A stretch of 64,000 nt of DNA from the NCBI GenBank assembly GCA_002292285.1, contig DBBP01000027.1, positions 107,298-171,297 on the forward strand, read 5' to 3'. The notes beneath the pieces are model-generated. The model was not told where the DNA came from, did not search any database, and saw nothing but the letters and a program-made list of their open reading frames with translations. Made by a program: the position numbers and the translations under genes. This DNA comes from Proteobacteria bacterium UBA981. Its GTDB lineage: Bacteria > Pseudomonadota > Gammaproteobacteria > Ga0077536. This document shows positions 17,885 to 27,022 of the stretch, piece by piece; position 1 is the first letter of the stretch, and every line of letters begins with the position of its first letter.

Positions 17885-18649
17885 CTAGTCGATGTGGATC
17901 AACATGTTGAGCCCTAGTCCGCTTCCGATTAGCAGCACTTGTACCACCGTCTCGCGTAATCCCACTTTGCGATTCAATGCGGGCATCAGGTCGGAAACCG
18001 CAACATAAATGAAGCTCGCCGCCGTGAAGGCCAGCAGGTAGGGAATCAGATCTGTCAGCTGGCCGAGGCCGAACCAGGCCAGCGTGGCGCCAGCAACCAT
18101 CGCTGCGGACGACAAAAGATTCACGATGAAGGCTTTTTTGCGACTGTAGCCACTGTGTAGCAGGATCGCGAAATCGCCCAATTCCTGCGGCACTTCGTGG
18201 GCAATCACAGCCAATGCGGTAACCACACCGAGGGAGCTGTCGGCAAGAAATGCAGCGGCAATCAAAATGCCATCGAGAAAATTGTGCACTGAGTCGCCAA
18301 TCAAAATGAGAGTGCCGGCCGGACCCTCGACGTTGGCATCGTGATCATGTCCGCCGTGATGATGGTGATGACGCCAAATCAGCCCTTTCTCAAGGATAAA
18401 AAACACCAGAATGGCAACCAGAGCGGTGCCCATAAGGCCCTGCGTACTGTCGCGAGCTTGCTCAAGCGCCTCTGGCAACAGATGCAGAAATCCAGCGCCG
18501 AGCAGCATGCCAATAGCGAAACCGATCAGGTAATCGACTGATTTTTCGCGCACTTTCTCCGGCAACAACAGATAAATGCCGGCAGCAGAGACGCTGAGCA
18601 CGCTGCCAGCCAGACTGAAGGCCAGAACAGTGGTGAAGGAACTTTCCAA
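17885..18649 (-). CDS. ZIP-family divalent metal (zinc) transporter
   Basis: A 254-residue inner-membrane protein with about eight hydrophobic segments. The metal-site helices carry DSVHNFLDG (His122, Asn123, Asp126) and HEVPQELGD (His151, Glu152, Glu156), the ZIP binuclear centre. A histidine-rich loop (residues 93-103, HHHHHGGHDHD) between TM3 and TM4 is the usual cytoplasmic metal-binding loop. It should import Zn2+ or related ions. It is divergent from a Fur-family gene of Zur type 100 bases away, with a Zur-like operator between them, so it is probably induced by zinc shortage. Confidence 0.92.
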   Translation of the reverse strand: MESSFTTVLAFSLAGSVLSVSAAGIYLLLPEKVREKSVDYLIGFAIGMLLGAGFLHLLPEALEQARDSTQGLMGTALVAILVFFILEKGLIWRHHHHHGGHDHDANVEGPAGTLILIGDSVHNFLDGILIAAAFLADSSLGVVTALAVIAHEVPQELGDFAILLHSGYSRKKAFIVNLLSSAAMVAGATLAWFGLGQLTDLIPYLLAFTAASFIYVAVSDLMPALNRKVGLRETVVQVLLIGSGLGLNMLIHID

Positions 18650-18681
18650 AGACGTATTTCGTAAACGGGAATTGCTGTTAC

Positions 18682-18695
18682 ATTATCACATAACA
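18682..18695. promoter_or_regulatory. Zur-type operator between zip and zur
   Basis: ATTAT-CAC-ATAACA matches the gammaproteobacterial Zur core GTTAT-N3-ATAAC with one mismatch. It sits within a wider TGTTA...TAACA pair (18676-18695) in the 99-base divergent spacer, 33 bases from the ZIP start. Confidence 0.65.
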
Positions 18696-18748
18696 TTCAT
18701 CTTCCGCGCGCTGCGCAGGGCCGCACAAAGGCAGTACACTTCTTCACT

Positions 18749-19249
18749 ATGAGCCGATCAGTCATCCAGGACTTCATCGCACCCGATCACGACCACGTGA
18801 CCTGCATCGACGATGCATTGCTACGTGCTGAGACGCTGTGCCGCGAGCGCGGCGAACGCCTGACACCGCTGCGCCGGCAGATTCTGCAGCTGGTTTGGAC
18901 CAGCCACTTGCCGATCAAAGCGTACGACTTACTCGATATGTTGTCTGATGGACGCAAGCGGGCCGCGCCGCCGACGGTCTACAGGACCCTCGATTTCCTG
19001 CGCGAGGCGGGGCTGATCCATCGCCTCGAATCGCTCAATGCCTACATTGGCTGCGCGCGCCCGGAAAAGCGTCATTCGGCGCAGTTCCTGATCTGCACTC
19101 ACTGCGGTGCAGTCGCCGAAATGGACGACGTCAGTCTGAGCAACAAAATCTCTGTCACCGCGCGTGGACTAGGATTTACCGTTAGCGAAGAAAAAATTGA
19201 AGTCGCTGGGCGGTGCCGCGATTGCCAGGCCGTTCCCGCTACAGGCTGA
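18749..19249 (+). CDS. zur: Zinc uptake regulator, Fur family
   Basis: A 166-residue Fur-family repressor. The winged helix covers residues 35-92 (RLTPLRRQILQLVW, then PPTVYRTLDFLREAGLIHRLES). The dimerisation domain has two CxxC pairs (Cys116/Cys119 and Cys156/Cys159) for the structural zinc, and conserved His around RHSAQFLICTHCG. The N-terminal DHDHVTC stretch may add metal affinity. The assignment to Zur rather than Fur rests on the divergent ZIP gene and the operator between them. It probably represses both transcripts when zinc is sufficient. Confidence 0.88.
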   Translation: MSRSVIQDFIAPDHDHVTCIDDALLRAETLCRERGERLTPLRRQILQLVWTSHLPIKAYDLLDMLSDGRKRAAPPTVYRTLDFLREAGLIHRLESLNAYIGCARPEKRHSAQFLICTHCGAVAEMDDVSLSNKISVTARGLGFTVSEEKIEVAGRCRDCQAVPATG

Positions 19250-19346
19250 AAGGACGACCGCCGGATTTCCGAGCTTCGCAGGCGCTTCTCGGCGCCCGTA
19301 TCGACTCCCCGAGTTTTTCTACCTCTGCCCGGCGGTTGCGTAATAT

Positions 19347-20582
19347 CTAGCTGTAGGGCTTGGCTGCTTTTACCGCGGCCCGAACCACAGGCACGTCCTG
19401 CTCAGCTAGGGGCTGCATAAACTGTTTGCGCGCCATCGCTGCAGCGATAAAGGGCTCGAGTTCTTTCTGTTTACGGGCCTCGCGCTCGGTCACGTCAACC
19501 GTGAACTGTGGCATGACTGTGCCGGCAAATAGCTCCAGCGATTCACATATGTTGCTGTGCGAATTGCGCCCCGCCTGCTGCAGAAAAACGACCTGATCGA
19601 CACCCGCTTCCTGCATATTGCCGAGGTGCTTGCGCATATCCTCCGGCGTACCAATGCCGGCACCATCGTATTCACCACGTGCGAGTGCAGCCTGAATCAG
19701 CCGATCGGAGGCATCCCCGCGCTTGTCCATAAACTCTTCCCACATATTGCTGTAGCCCGGCACGAAATCTTCAGCCACGAGTTTCTGCTGCGAGTAGCGA
19801 AAGAATTCAAAATTATCCTGCCCACGTCGAATCGCCTCGGCGCGGTCGTCATGCATGGAGAATGCCGAGACCATCGCGAGGTTGGCATTCACTGCCCAAC
19901 CCAACGGCACGCATTCCTCGCTCTTGATGATGTCGTAGTAAATGCTTGCCCAAGTGCGCGCCTCCTCCGGATCGAGAAATGCGAACGCCAGGGCGCCGAT
20001 GCCGTTACGAGCGGCGACTTTGATGGTGTCCCGATTGGTGCATGCCATCCACATCGGCGGGTGCGGTTGTTGCAGCGGTTTAGGCAACACGTTGCGGCAC
20101 GGCATCGAGAAGCCTTCACCTTCGTAGCCGGGGTACGGGGTCAACGCGAGCATGTTGCAAATCTGCTCGGCAGCTTCGAGAGATAACGCGCGTTTGCGTT
20201 TGGCCGGAATGCCGAAGGCGCCCAGTTCAAGGCGCGTCGCCCCTTCGCCGATACCAAAATCAACACGTCCGTCAGAGATCAAATCGAGCGTTGCGATGCC
20301 TTCTGCGGTGCGGGCAGGATGATTGTAGTTCGGGATCACTTGGCGGATGCCATGCGCAATGCGAATGTTCTCAGTCTTTGCCGCGGCCGCTGCTAGGAAC
20401 ACTTCCGGAGCCGAGGAATGTGAATATTCATCGAGGAAGTGATGCTCGACTTCCCAGGCGTAATCGAAGCCAAGCCGATCAGCCAACGCGACCTGCTCCA
20501 GCGCATCTTTGAACAAACGGTGCTCGTCGCCTTCGGCCCACGGCCGTGGCAGCTGTAATTCGTAGAAAACGCCAAAACGCAT
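19347..20582 (-). CDS. LLM-class flavin-dependent oxidoreductase (luciferase-like), second copy
   Basis: A 411-residue luciferase-superfamily monooxygenase. The N terminus MRFGVFYELQLP and LADRLGFDYAWEVEHHFLDEYSH form the first barrel strands; IRIAHGIRQVIPNYNHPARTAEG and GRVDFGIGEGATRLEL are the flavin-site blocks; LQQPHPPMWMA follows. It is closer to the FMN-dependent alkanal/alkane-monooxygenase branch than the copy at 10569. The last 50 residues are a charged helical tail (TEREARKQKELEPFIAAAM). It would need a flavin reductase, none of which is adjacent. Monocistronic by context. Confidence 0.87.
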   Translation of the reverse strand: MRFGVFYELQLPRPWAEGDEHRLFKDALEQVALADRLGFDYAWEVEHHFLDEYSHSSAPEVFLAAAAAKTENIRIAHGIRQVIPNYNHPARTAEGIATLDLISDGRVDFGIGEGATRLELGAFGIPAKRKRALSLEAAEQICNMLALTPYPGYEGEGFSMPCRNVLPKPLQQPHPPMWMACTNRDTIKVAARNGIGALAFAFLDPEEARTWASIYYDIIKSEECVPLGWAVNANLAMVSAFSMHDDRAEAIRRGQDNFEFFRYSQQKLVAEDFVPGYSNMWEEFMDKRGDASDRLIQAALARGEYDGAGIGTPEDMRKHLGNMQEAGVDQVVFLQQAGRNSHSNICESLELFAGTVMPQFTVDVTEREARKQKELEPFIAAAMARKQFMQPLAEQDVPVVRAAVKAAKPYS

Positions 20583-20937
20583 ATCGATTTCCTCAGTCCA
20601 TCACTAAATCCGCATGGGCATGCGGGGTGCCTTGTGCGCTTGATGCACCGGGCAGGTTCATCTGCCGACAGCGCGAAACTTTGTGCGCAACGGAGTTGCA
20701 TCTTATACCTGACCTGCCGGTGAGCGCGCTGCACGAGCAATAGAGACTCGAGCGACGGTTCAGGTTCTACCGTTCGGTCCGAGCCGTCGGTGGGTGCCTC
20801 GCCGCTCATCAGATTGGCACCTGTTGAGCGGATGGCGCGTAGTGGGGGAACTCGTCGTGATCAGCACGAAAGGCGCAGCGGCCGTCGGCAAACTGGCGCG
20901 CCACATTGGGCCGAATGCGGTTGCCCTGACAATTTTT
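20583..20937. other. Gene-free spacer between luciferase-like gene and prepilin
   Basis: About 355 bases between two leftward genes. The plus-strand frame here ends inside the prepilin gene and is not convincing. No terminator, repeat or RNA motif is evident; it should contain the promoter of the 19347-20582 gene. Confidence 0.4.
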
Positions 20938-22290
20938 CTAATCACCCTGGTCGACGCTGATGCCGGCACGCAAAAGCCGGCCAACAGCCTCGGACATCGA
21001 ATATGTTTCGACAATATCATCGGCGCTTGCGACGCCGTCAGGACCAAGAGAAGTCAGCGTGAATGCCACAACAGCGGGGCCAATCGCACCCGAATACACG
21101 CCATCCGTGCCAGCGGGCGTCACTGATGCGCCATTATCTAATGGGTCGTAGATGAAATTTGTGCCCCAAGCGTCCTGCACTTGTGTCAACAACAGACTCA
21201 GATCCGTATAGGGCACCCCGTCAGCATCGACGCCGTCACCAACGCCGTCAAACGGATTGCTGTCAGATTGTGGAATACGGCGACTCCGCTCGCGCGTACC
21301 GGTGTCGCAGGTGTACGCCAGCTGCAGAGCCGGGAAAAAAGAGGTCAGTACGGGCCCGCCAGAGCCCACGCGAATAGCCGGGTCGGCAAAACCGCCACCG
21401 CCGGTATAAGTCGCCCCGCCATCCGGGTCATCACTTTGCGCAGCGGCGTAGGCAAAAATCGCGTCAACGATGCGCTGCATGCGCTCGCCGGTAAGCTCTG
21501 CCTTAGTCTGCAGCTCTCCCATGTCGGCCAACGGGGCGATGATGGCGTCTTCGGTAAGGACTTCGACCAAATCATCGAACGGCGTGGCGGCGGCGTTCGA
21601 ATAGTTCTTCGCAACGAGAAAAATATCGGCGTCCTGATTATCGTTCTCTGCCAGCGCGGTGGCGATGGGCGTGGTTAATTGCGAACCTTCAAGCGTATAG
21701 GCACCGCTGGCATTCGCACCGGCCGAAATGAGGGCGACGACGCCCCGATTGGTTAGTCGCTGGCGGGCCGGTAGGCTGGCATCGGTGTCCGCTTTGTCCC
21801 ACAGCTCGACTTCATTGACGCCATCGTCACGCGCCCACACGCCATTGGTCACGGAGTTGTTCAGCGTTGATGAATTAACCACGACGTAAAACAGCTGATT
21901 GTCCCAGCCATCGGCGATTTCGCGCGGTGGTGCGCCCAGATCAATTGCCGGGAAGGTCCCCCAATAAACACCGGTAGCGGCAATTTGGCGATCACCATGA
22001 CAGCCCGCGCCAGCGGCGCCGGCGCTGGATTCGCGCGCATAAGTCGCCGCCTCAGCGCTCACGTTCGGATTCAGGACGGGGTCTGCAGGACACGGCAGGC
22101 GATTGTTACGAGCGACGTAGCTCTGCAACAGCAACTCCGCGGAATGCATCGCGCGCTGGGTCTCCTTAATCTTGGTGTTGATGCGAATCGAACCGAAACT
22201 GGCCACGGCACCCGCTGCCAGCAGGCCGATAATAGCGGTCACGACAGCGAGCTCGATCAGGGTGAATCCGCGCGAGGTCCGATGCTTCAT
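20938..22290 (-). CDS. Large orphan type II/IV prepilin-like protein
   Basis: A 450-residue protein with a class III (prepilin) signal: MKHRTSRG then FTLIEL, with cleavage after Gly8 and Glu at +5 of the mature chain. The hydrophobic helix AVVTAIIGLLAAGAVASF follows. The start is the ATG at 22290 because it gives the short basic leader typical of prepilins; the frame runs to 22401. The C-terminal region of about 400 residues is far longer than major pilins and contains repeated Asp-rich turns (SNPFDGVGDGVDADG), possibly calcium-binding, and Cys pairs. No secretin, ATPase or prepilin peptidase gene is nearby. It could be a minor pseudopilin or an adhesin-type pilin. Confidence 0.82.
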   Translation of the reverse strand: MKHRTSRGFTLIELAVVTAIIGLLAAGAVASFGSIRINTKIKETQRAMHSAELLLQSYVARNNRLPCPADPVLNPNVSAEAATYARESSAGAAGAGCHGDRQIAATGVYWGTFPAIDLGAPPREIADGWDNQLFYVVVNSSTLNNSVTNGVWARDDGVNEVELWDKADTDASLPARQRLTNRGVVALISAGANASGAYTLEGSQLTTPIATALAENDNQDADIFLVAKNYSNAAATPFDDLVEVLTEDAIIAPLADMGELQTKAELTGERMQRIVDAIFAYAAAQSDDPDGGATYTGGGGFADPAIRVGSGGPVLTSFFPALQLAYTCDTGTRERSRRIPQSDSNPFDGVGDGVDADGVPYTDLSLLLTQVQDAWGTNFIYDPLDNGASVTPAGTDGVYSGAIGPAVVAFTLTSLGPDGVASADDIVETYSMSEAVGRLLRAGISVDQGD

Positions 22291-22452
22291 AGGCTCAATA
22301 ATGCGTCGCTTGACGGCTGAATGAAGCCCCGAATATAACCGCAGGGGCGCAAAATTTCGCGGATCTGTGCCCGGGTAGACACCGGACTGCTTCTCCGCCA
22401 CAGAACGGACGCACTATACTCTCGTGCACCCCCGGAGCTATAAGAATTCGCC

Positions 22453-23682
22453 ATGCAACATTCCACTCAGTTACGCATACTCGATGAACTCTTCGAAATG
22501 CTGGATGCCGGTCGCACTGTGGATGCCGGACAACAATTACTCAATCCGACCTCGGCTTACACCGACCCGGCTCTCGCCGCGCAGGAGTGGCAGAGATTTT
22601 TTCGTGAACATCCTCAGCTCATTGGGCTGAGCGGCGATTTGCCGGGCCCTGGCAGCTACCTCACGCTCGACGATTTCGGCGTACCGATTCTTGCCTGTCG
22701 GGACGAAGATGGGCGATTTCGCGCGTTTGTGAATGCCTGTCGCCACCGCGGCACACGCTTGACTGAAGACGAGCGCGGCGAGCAGAAGCGCTTCACCTGT
22801 CCATTCCATGGCTGGACCTACGCCACCGACGGGCGCTTGCTCGGTGTGACCGAGAGTGAACAATTTGGCGCTATCGACCGTAATTGCCATAATCTCATCG
22901 AATTGCCGACCGCAGAACAATACGGCCTGCTATGGGTGCACCCGCAACCCGCAGCCAGCATTGATGTCGACGCGCTGCTCGGTGGTCTGGCGCCCGAGAT
23001 TGCCAATTGGCATCTCGGCGACCGCGTTCACTGCGGTGGCCGCTCACTGAACAAACGCATGAACTGGAAACTCGCCAACGATACGTTCGGCGAGACCTAC
23101 CACTTCGCGCGCCTGCATAGAAAAACGCTGAATAATATTTTCAACGGCGAGGCGCTGTCCTACGAAACGTTCGAACGTAATCATCGCGCGGTGTTTCCCG
23201 CGCGTTCCATGACCCGTTTGCGCAACAAACCGCGCGATAAATGGAGCGTCAACGGCTCTACCACAGTCCTCTATTATCTGTTTCCGAATATCCAGCTGAC
23301 TGTTTCCGATCGCCAGGTAACATTGTTTCGAATTTATCCTGGTGGCGCCGATGCCAGCCGCTCGGTCACCTGGATGAGCCACTACTTCAGCCAGGCGGCT
23401 CTGGATCTGATGGCGGATGGCAGCAAAACCGTGATCGACGACAGCAACATTTATAGCCGGGAGGCGCGCGACGGCAACGCCATTGTCACGCCCGAGGGAT
23501 CGATGGAGATTATCGACAGCACGCTGGAAAATGAAGACTACCGCATGGGCGAAACCACTCAACAAACCGCCGAAAGCGGGTTGCTCGAACATATCGTGTT
23601 CGGGCGCAACGAGGCGCCCTTGCAGCACTTCCACAATACCTTTCGCGCGGCGTTGGATATGCCACCTTTGCGGTCGTCCTGA
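22453..23682 (+). CDS. Rieske non-heme iron aromatic-ring oxygenase, large subunit
   Basis: A 409-residue oxygenase subunit. The Rieske [2Fe-2S] ligands are Cys96-x-His98 (ACRHRGTRL) and Cys116-x2-His119 (FTCPFHGW). The catalytic iron site is in NWKLANDTFGETYHFARLH, giving the two histidines; the acidic ligand lies further on. This predicts dihydroxylation or demethylation of an aromatic or related compound. No small subunit, ferredoxin or reductase lies adjacent, as in single-component KshA/VanA-like or carnitine-type enzymes that borrow a reductase. It is divergent from the prepilin gene. Confidence 0.9.
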   Translation: MQHSTQLRILDELFEMLDAGRTVDAGQQLLNPTSAYTDPALAAQEWQRFFREHPQLIGLSGDLPGPGSYLTLDDFGVPILACRDEDGRFRAFVNACRHRGTRLTEDERGEQKRFTCPFHGWTYATDGRLLGVTESEQFGAIDRNCHNLIELPTAEQYGLLWVHPQPAASIDVDALLGGLAPEIANWHLGDRVHCGGRSLNKRMNWKLANDTFGETYHFARLHRKTLNNIFNGEALSYETFERNHRAVFPARSMTRLRNKPRDKWSVNGSTTVLYYLFPNIQLTVSDRQVTLFRIYPGGADASRSVTWMSHYFSQAALDLMADGSKTVIDDSNIYSREARDGNAIVTPEGSMEIIDSTLENEDYRMGETTQQTAESGLLEHIVFGRNEAPLQHFHNTFRAALDMPPLRSS

Positions 23683-23830
23683 AGCGTTTTTTCAAGCAAA
23701 CGCCGCCCAGTAAAATTGTCGAGGTTCGCGCTAACTCGCTAGATGACTTGATTACACGGCAGTCTGCGTGCGCCCGTTAGTCAACGTTACCCACTCAATT
23801 CGTTTTTTTTGAACTATCCAGAGGACTACT

Positions 23831-24724
23831 GTGAGCAACTTCGAAGAACAGAAAAACAAGATAAAGACCCAGGACGGCTATATCGCGGCACTCGACCAGA
23901 GTGGTGGCAGCACGCCGAAGGCGCTGGCAATTTACGGTGTCACCGAGGACGCGTGGTCAAACGACGAGGAAATGTTCACAGTCGTGCACGCCATGCGCAC
24001 GCGCATCATGACGAGCCCGGCCTTTAGCGGCGACAGAACGCTTGCCGCGATCTTGTTTGAAAACACTATGGACCGAGAGGTCGAAGGCAAGCCAACCGCA
24101 AGCTATTTGTGGGATGTCAAAAACGTCGTGCCAATCCTTAAGATCGACAAAGGCCTCGCCGACGAGAATGACGGCGTACAGCTGATGAAACCCAATCCCG
24201 GGCTCGGAGATTTGCTACAAAAAGCACGCGGCAAGGGCATCTTTGGTACCAAGATGCGCTCAGTCATCAAACAGGCCAGTGCTGCGGGGGTCAAAGCCGT
24301 TGTCGCGCAACAATTTGAAGTCGGGCGCGAGATTATTGCTGCCGGACTGGTACCCATCATCGAACCCGAGGTGGATATTCACTGCCCCGACAAAGCCGAG
24401 GCCGAAACGCTTCTTAAAGCGGCTCTGCTTGAGGAACTAATTAGTCTCAATCCCGATCAGTTGGTGATGCTGAAACTGACTTTGCCTGAAGTCGATAACT
24501 TTTACGCGGATTGTGTAAAACATCCGAACGTATTGAAGGTAGTCGCACTCTCGGGGGGCTATAGCCGCGAGGAAGCCAACGCTCGCCTGTCGCGAAATAA
24601 TGGCGTCGTCGCGAGCTTCTCGCGCGCACTAAGTGAAGGACTGTCAGCGCAACAGAGCGATAGCGAATTCAACACTATGCTCGACGCCTCGATTGCAGAT
24701 ATTTTTGCTGCCTCGAAGACCTGA
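23831..24724 (+). CDS. Fructose-bisphosphate aldolase, class I
   Basis: A 297-residue class I aldolase of the bacterial short form. [18 protein letters not shown] is the N-terminal phosphate-site block, [10 protein letters not shown] follows, and [10 protein letters not shown] carries the Schiff-base lysine. It splits or forms fructose 1,6-bisphosphate in glycolysis or gluconeogenesis without metal. It starts with GTG, with AGAGGA seven bases upstream. It is convergent with the next gene with no space between the two stop codons. No other glycolytic genes are here. Confidence 0.93.
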   Translation: MSNFEEQKNKIKTQDGYIAALDQSGGSTPKALAIYGVTEDAWSNDEEMFTVVHAMRTRIMTSPAFSGDRTLAAILFENTMDREVEGKPTASYLWDVKNVVPILKIDKGLADENDGVQLMKPNPGLGDLLQKARGKGIFGTKMRSVIKQASAAGVKAVVAQQFEVGREIIAAGLVPIIEPEVDIHCPDKAEAETLLKAALLEELISLNPDQLVMLKLTLPEVDNFYADCVKHPNVLKVVALSGGYSREEANARLSRNNGVVASFSRALSEGLSAQQSDSEFNTMLDASIADIFAASKT

Positions 24725-25456
24725 TTAAGCGTCGGCTGCTGCGGCTGCATTAGCGAGATAGATTGTGCAGCTCGCAGTAGTCTGGGTATACGGATTGGGG
24801 AACTCGATTACCGCTGCTTCAACATCGAGAAACACGCTCTCCAGCGCGTTAACGAAGTCGTCATCGGGCGGGTCGTTAGACCACATCGCGAACACGCCCC
24901 CCGGCAGTAAATGTGCACTCAGGCGACGCAATCCGGCAGCATCGTAAAACGGATTCTGGTCAGCATCGAGACGATGACGGGGCGAGTGATCAATATCGAG
25001 CAATATTGCATCAAAACGTCGTGCCGACTCACCGACATCGAATCCATCGACGGACGTTGCAGCAGCAAAAAAGTCCGCGCAGATAAACCGACAACGCGGG
25101 TCCTGAGAGAGGCCTGGTCCCAATGGAACCAAGCCTTGTTCGTGCCAGGCTACTACGGGTGCCAGCGCCTCGATGACTAATAGCTCGGCGACCTGGCTGT
25201 GAGCGAGCGCAGCGTGCGCTGTATAGCCGAGACCAAGCCCGCCCACCACCACGACACAAGAACGATCCAACCGCTCCAACGCGAGGTCAGCGAGGGCAGT
25301 TTCTCCGACAGTAAACAGGCTCGACATCAGGAACTCATCGCCGAGCTTGACCTCGAAGACCGTCGCGTCGTTCAGACGCGGCTCGCGGCGCCGACGCAAA
25401 CTCACTTCTCCGATTTCCGTTATCTGAAAATCGAGTTCTTCAAAAGCAAGGGACAT
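24725..25456 (-). CDS. Spermidine-synthase-like SAM-binding protein
   Basis: A 243-residue Rossmann-fold protein resembling polyamine aminopropyltransferases. The SAM-type nucleotide motif is VVVVGGLGLGYTAHAAL (about residues 67-83), an acidic strand end follows (LLVIEALAPVV), and a DAILLDIDHSP block holds the catalytic-type aspartates. Many such proteins of this length, without the N-terminal beta domain of true spermidine synthases, are unassigned and may not make polyamines. Its stop abuts the stop of the aldolase gene. Confidence 0.78.
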   Translation of the reverse strand: MSLAFEELDFQITEIGEVSLRRRREPRLNDATVFEVKLGDEFLMSSLFTVGETALADLALERLDRSCVVVVGGLGLGYTAHAALAHSQVAELLVIEALAPVVAWHEQGLVPLGPGLSQDPRCRFICADFFAAATSVDGFDVGESARRFDAILLDIDHSPRHRLDADQNPFYDAAGLRRLSAHLLPGGVFAMWSNDPPDDDFVNALESVFLDVEAAVIEFPNPYTQTTASCTIYLANAAAAADA

Positions 25457-25552
25457 GACATCAGCTGCCGAGTAGCGCTAAGGGAACGTGACGCTATCAG
25501 AATAATTCGATCGCCGACATCGGATTGGTTGTTGTACGGAGCATAAATAGCC

Positions 25553-26914
25553 TCATGGCGCATCCGTGACTGCTGCCGGGGTTGATTCACGTCCCCCAAG
25601 GGTACGAATGCGACGCAACACGGCCGGGTAGTAGTACCACAGCGAAATGGCGCGCACCGCATAGTGAAACGATAAAGCTGCCCACAAGCCATGGTTGCCA
25701 AAAGGTCGCGACAGCCACCATGCGCATACGAAGGCCACAAACGAGACGAGCATGCCCTGGCGCATTTCGGCGGTCGCTGTAGCACCAATAAAAATTCCGT
25801 CCAGTTGATACGCCCACACGCCGAGCAAGGGAGCCGCTATCGCCCACGGCAAATAAACGCGCGCCGCAGCGCGGGTCGTGATGTCGATTGTCATCAAATC
25901 GATAAAAGTGCCGCCCGCTATGGCAATGACCAGACTTGCGACTACCGCACAAGCCACAGCCCATATCGTAGTCATTCGCACTGCAGTTCCGACGCGAAGG
26001 TGATCGCCGGCCCCAATCGCACGGCCAACCAATGACTCGGCGGCATGCGCCAGCCCGTCGAGGATGTAGGCACTAGCTGATACCAGGTGCATGAGCACTG
26101 CATTCGCTGCAAGCGCGGTTTCGCCCTGGCGGGCACCGTCTGCCGTGAACCAGAAAAAAATCGATACCAGTGCCAGCGAACGGAGCATCAAATCGCGATT
26201 AATCGCCAGCATGCGTCTGATTTTGCCGGCAACCAGAATCCGTCCGCGTGCGCCGGCGATGCCACGGCCTTGCAACGCTCGCCAAGCCATTGTCAGGCCA
26301 ACAATAAGCGCCAGGGCCTCGGCAACGACCGTTCCGGCTGCGACGCCGCGCACATCCCATTCGAAGACCAGAACGAACAGCGCATCGAGGGCGATATTGC
26401 TGAGATTCAGTACCAATTGCAGCAACAAAACGATGCGCGTGCGGCCGATGCCAACGAACCAGCCAATCAGCGCGTAGTTAGCCAGGCTAAACGGGGCCGC
26501 CCAAATGCGAATGTTGAAATAGTCCTGCCCTAGTTGACTGACCCGCTCAGTGCCACCGACAAGCCCGAAAGCCGCCTCACGAATCGGCCACTGCAGAGCA
26601 ATCAGCAGACTTCCGCAGAGGCCTGCGACCAGCAACGCGCGCAACAACACGGCGGCCAATTCATCCTCGTCGGCGGCGCCTGCGGATTGTGCGGCGAGGC
26701 CTGTCGTGCCCATACGCAAAAAGCCGAAAGTCCAGAACAGCAGCGAGAAAATCAGTGCGCCGACCGCGACCGCACCAATGTAGGACGGATCGCTCAGCTG
26801 GCCGACGACCCCGGTGTCTACGATGCCGATCAGGGGCGTGGAAATATTCGCCAGCATGATCGGTACCGCGAGGGCCAGCATGCGGCGGTGGGTTAAAGCT
26901 GTGACTTGCGGCAT
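25553..26914 (-). CDS. MATE-family efflux transporter, DinF subfamily
   Basis: A 453-residue inner-membrane exporter with about twelve hydrophobic segments in two pseudo-symmetric halves. N-terminal features IMLANISTPLIGIVDTGVVG and FLRMGTTGLAAQSAG are typical of DinF-like MATE proteins, and the corresponding second-half element is seen around LDGLAHAAESLVGRAIGAG. It should export cationic or amphipathic compounds using H+ or Na+. Neighbours do not indicate the substrate. It is divergent from the peroxiredoxin gene at 27023; DinF proteins have been tied to oxidative-stress protection, so a shared response is possible. Confidence 0.9.
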   Translation of the reverse strand: MPQVTALTHRRMLALAVPIMLANISTPLIGIVDTGVVGQLSDPSYIGAVAVGALIFSLLFWTFGFLRMGTTGLAAQSAGAADEDELAAVLLRALLVAGLCGSLLIALQWPIREAAFGLVGGTERVSQLGQDYFNIRIWAAPFSLANYALIGWFVGIGRTRIVLLLQLVLNLSNIALDALFVLVFEWDVRGVAAGTVVAEALALIVGLTMAWRALQGRGIAGARGRILVAGKIRRMLAINRDLMLRSLALVSIFFWFTADGARQGETALAANAVLMHLVSASAYILDGLAHAAESLVGRAIGAGDHLRVGTAVRMTTIWAVACAVVASLVIAIAGGTFIDLMTIDITTRAAARVYLPWAIAAPLLGVWAYQLDGIFIGATATAEMRQGMLVSFVAFVCAWWLSRPFGNHGLWAALSFHYAVRAISLWYYYPAVLRRIRTLGGRESTPAAVTDAP

Positions 26915-27022
26915 GGGATGAATTAGCTGACCGTTCCGCCCACAGAATACGATCGGCGACCGGACTCGGGCTTGCTATAGTAGACACACACATCATCGAG
27001 ATGAACCTGGGAGTTCGAGTTC

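Noticed and set aside
20794..21126. Plus-strand frame with VVISTKGAAAVG, faintly like the SKGAAGV motif of dicarboxylate symporters
   Set aside because: No surrounding symporter sequence is found, and most of the frame overlaps the prepilin gene.
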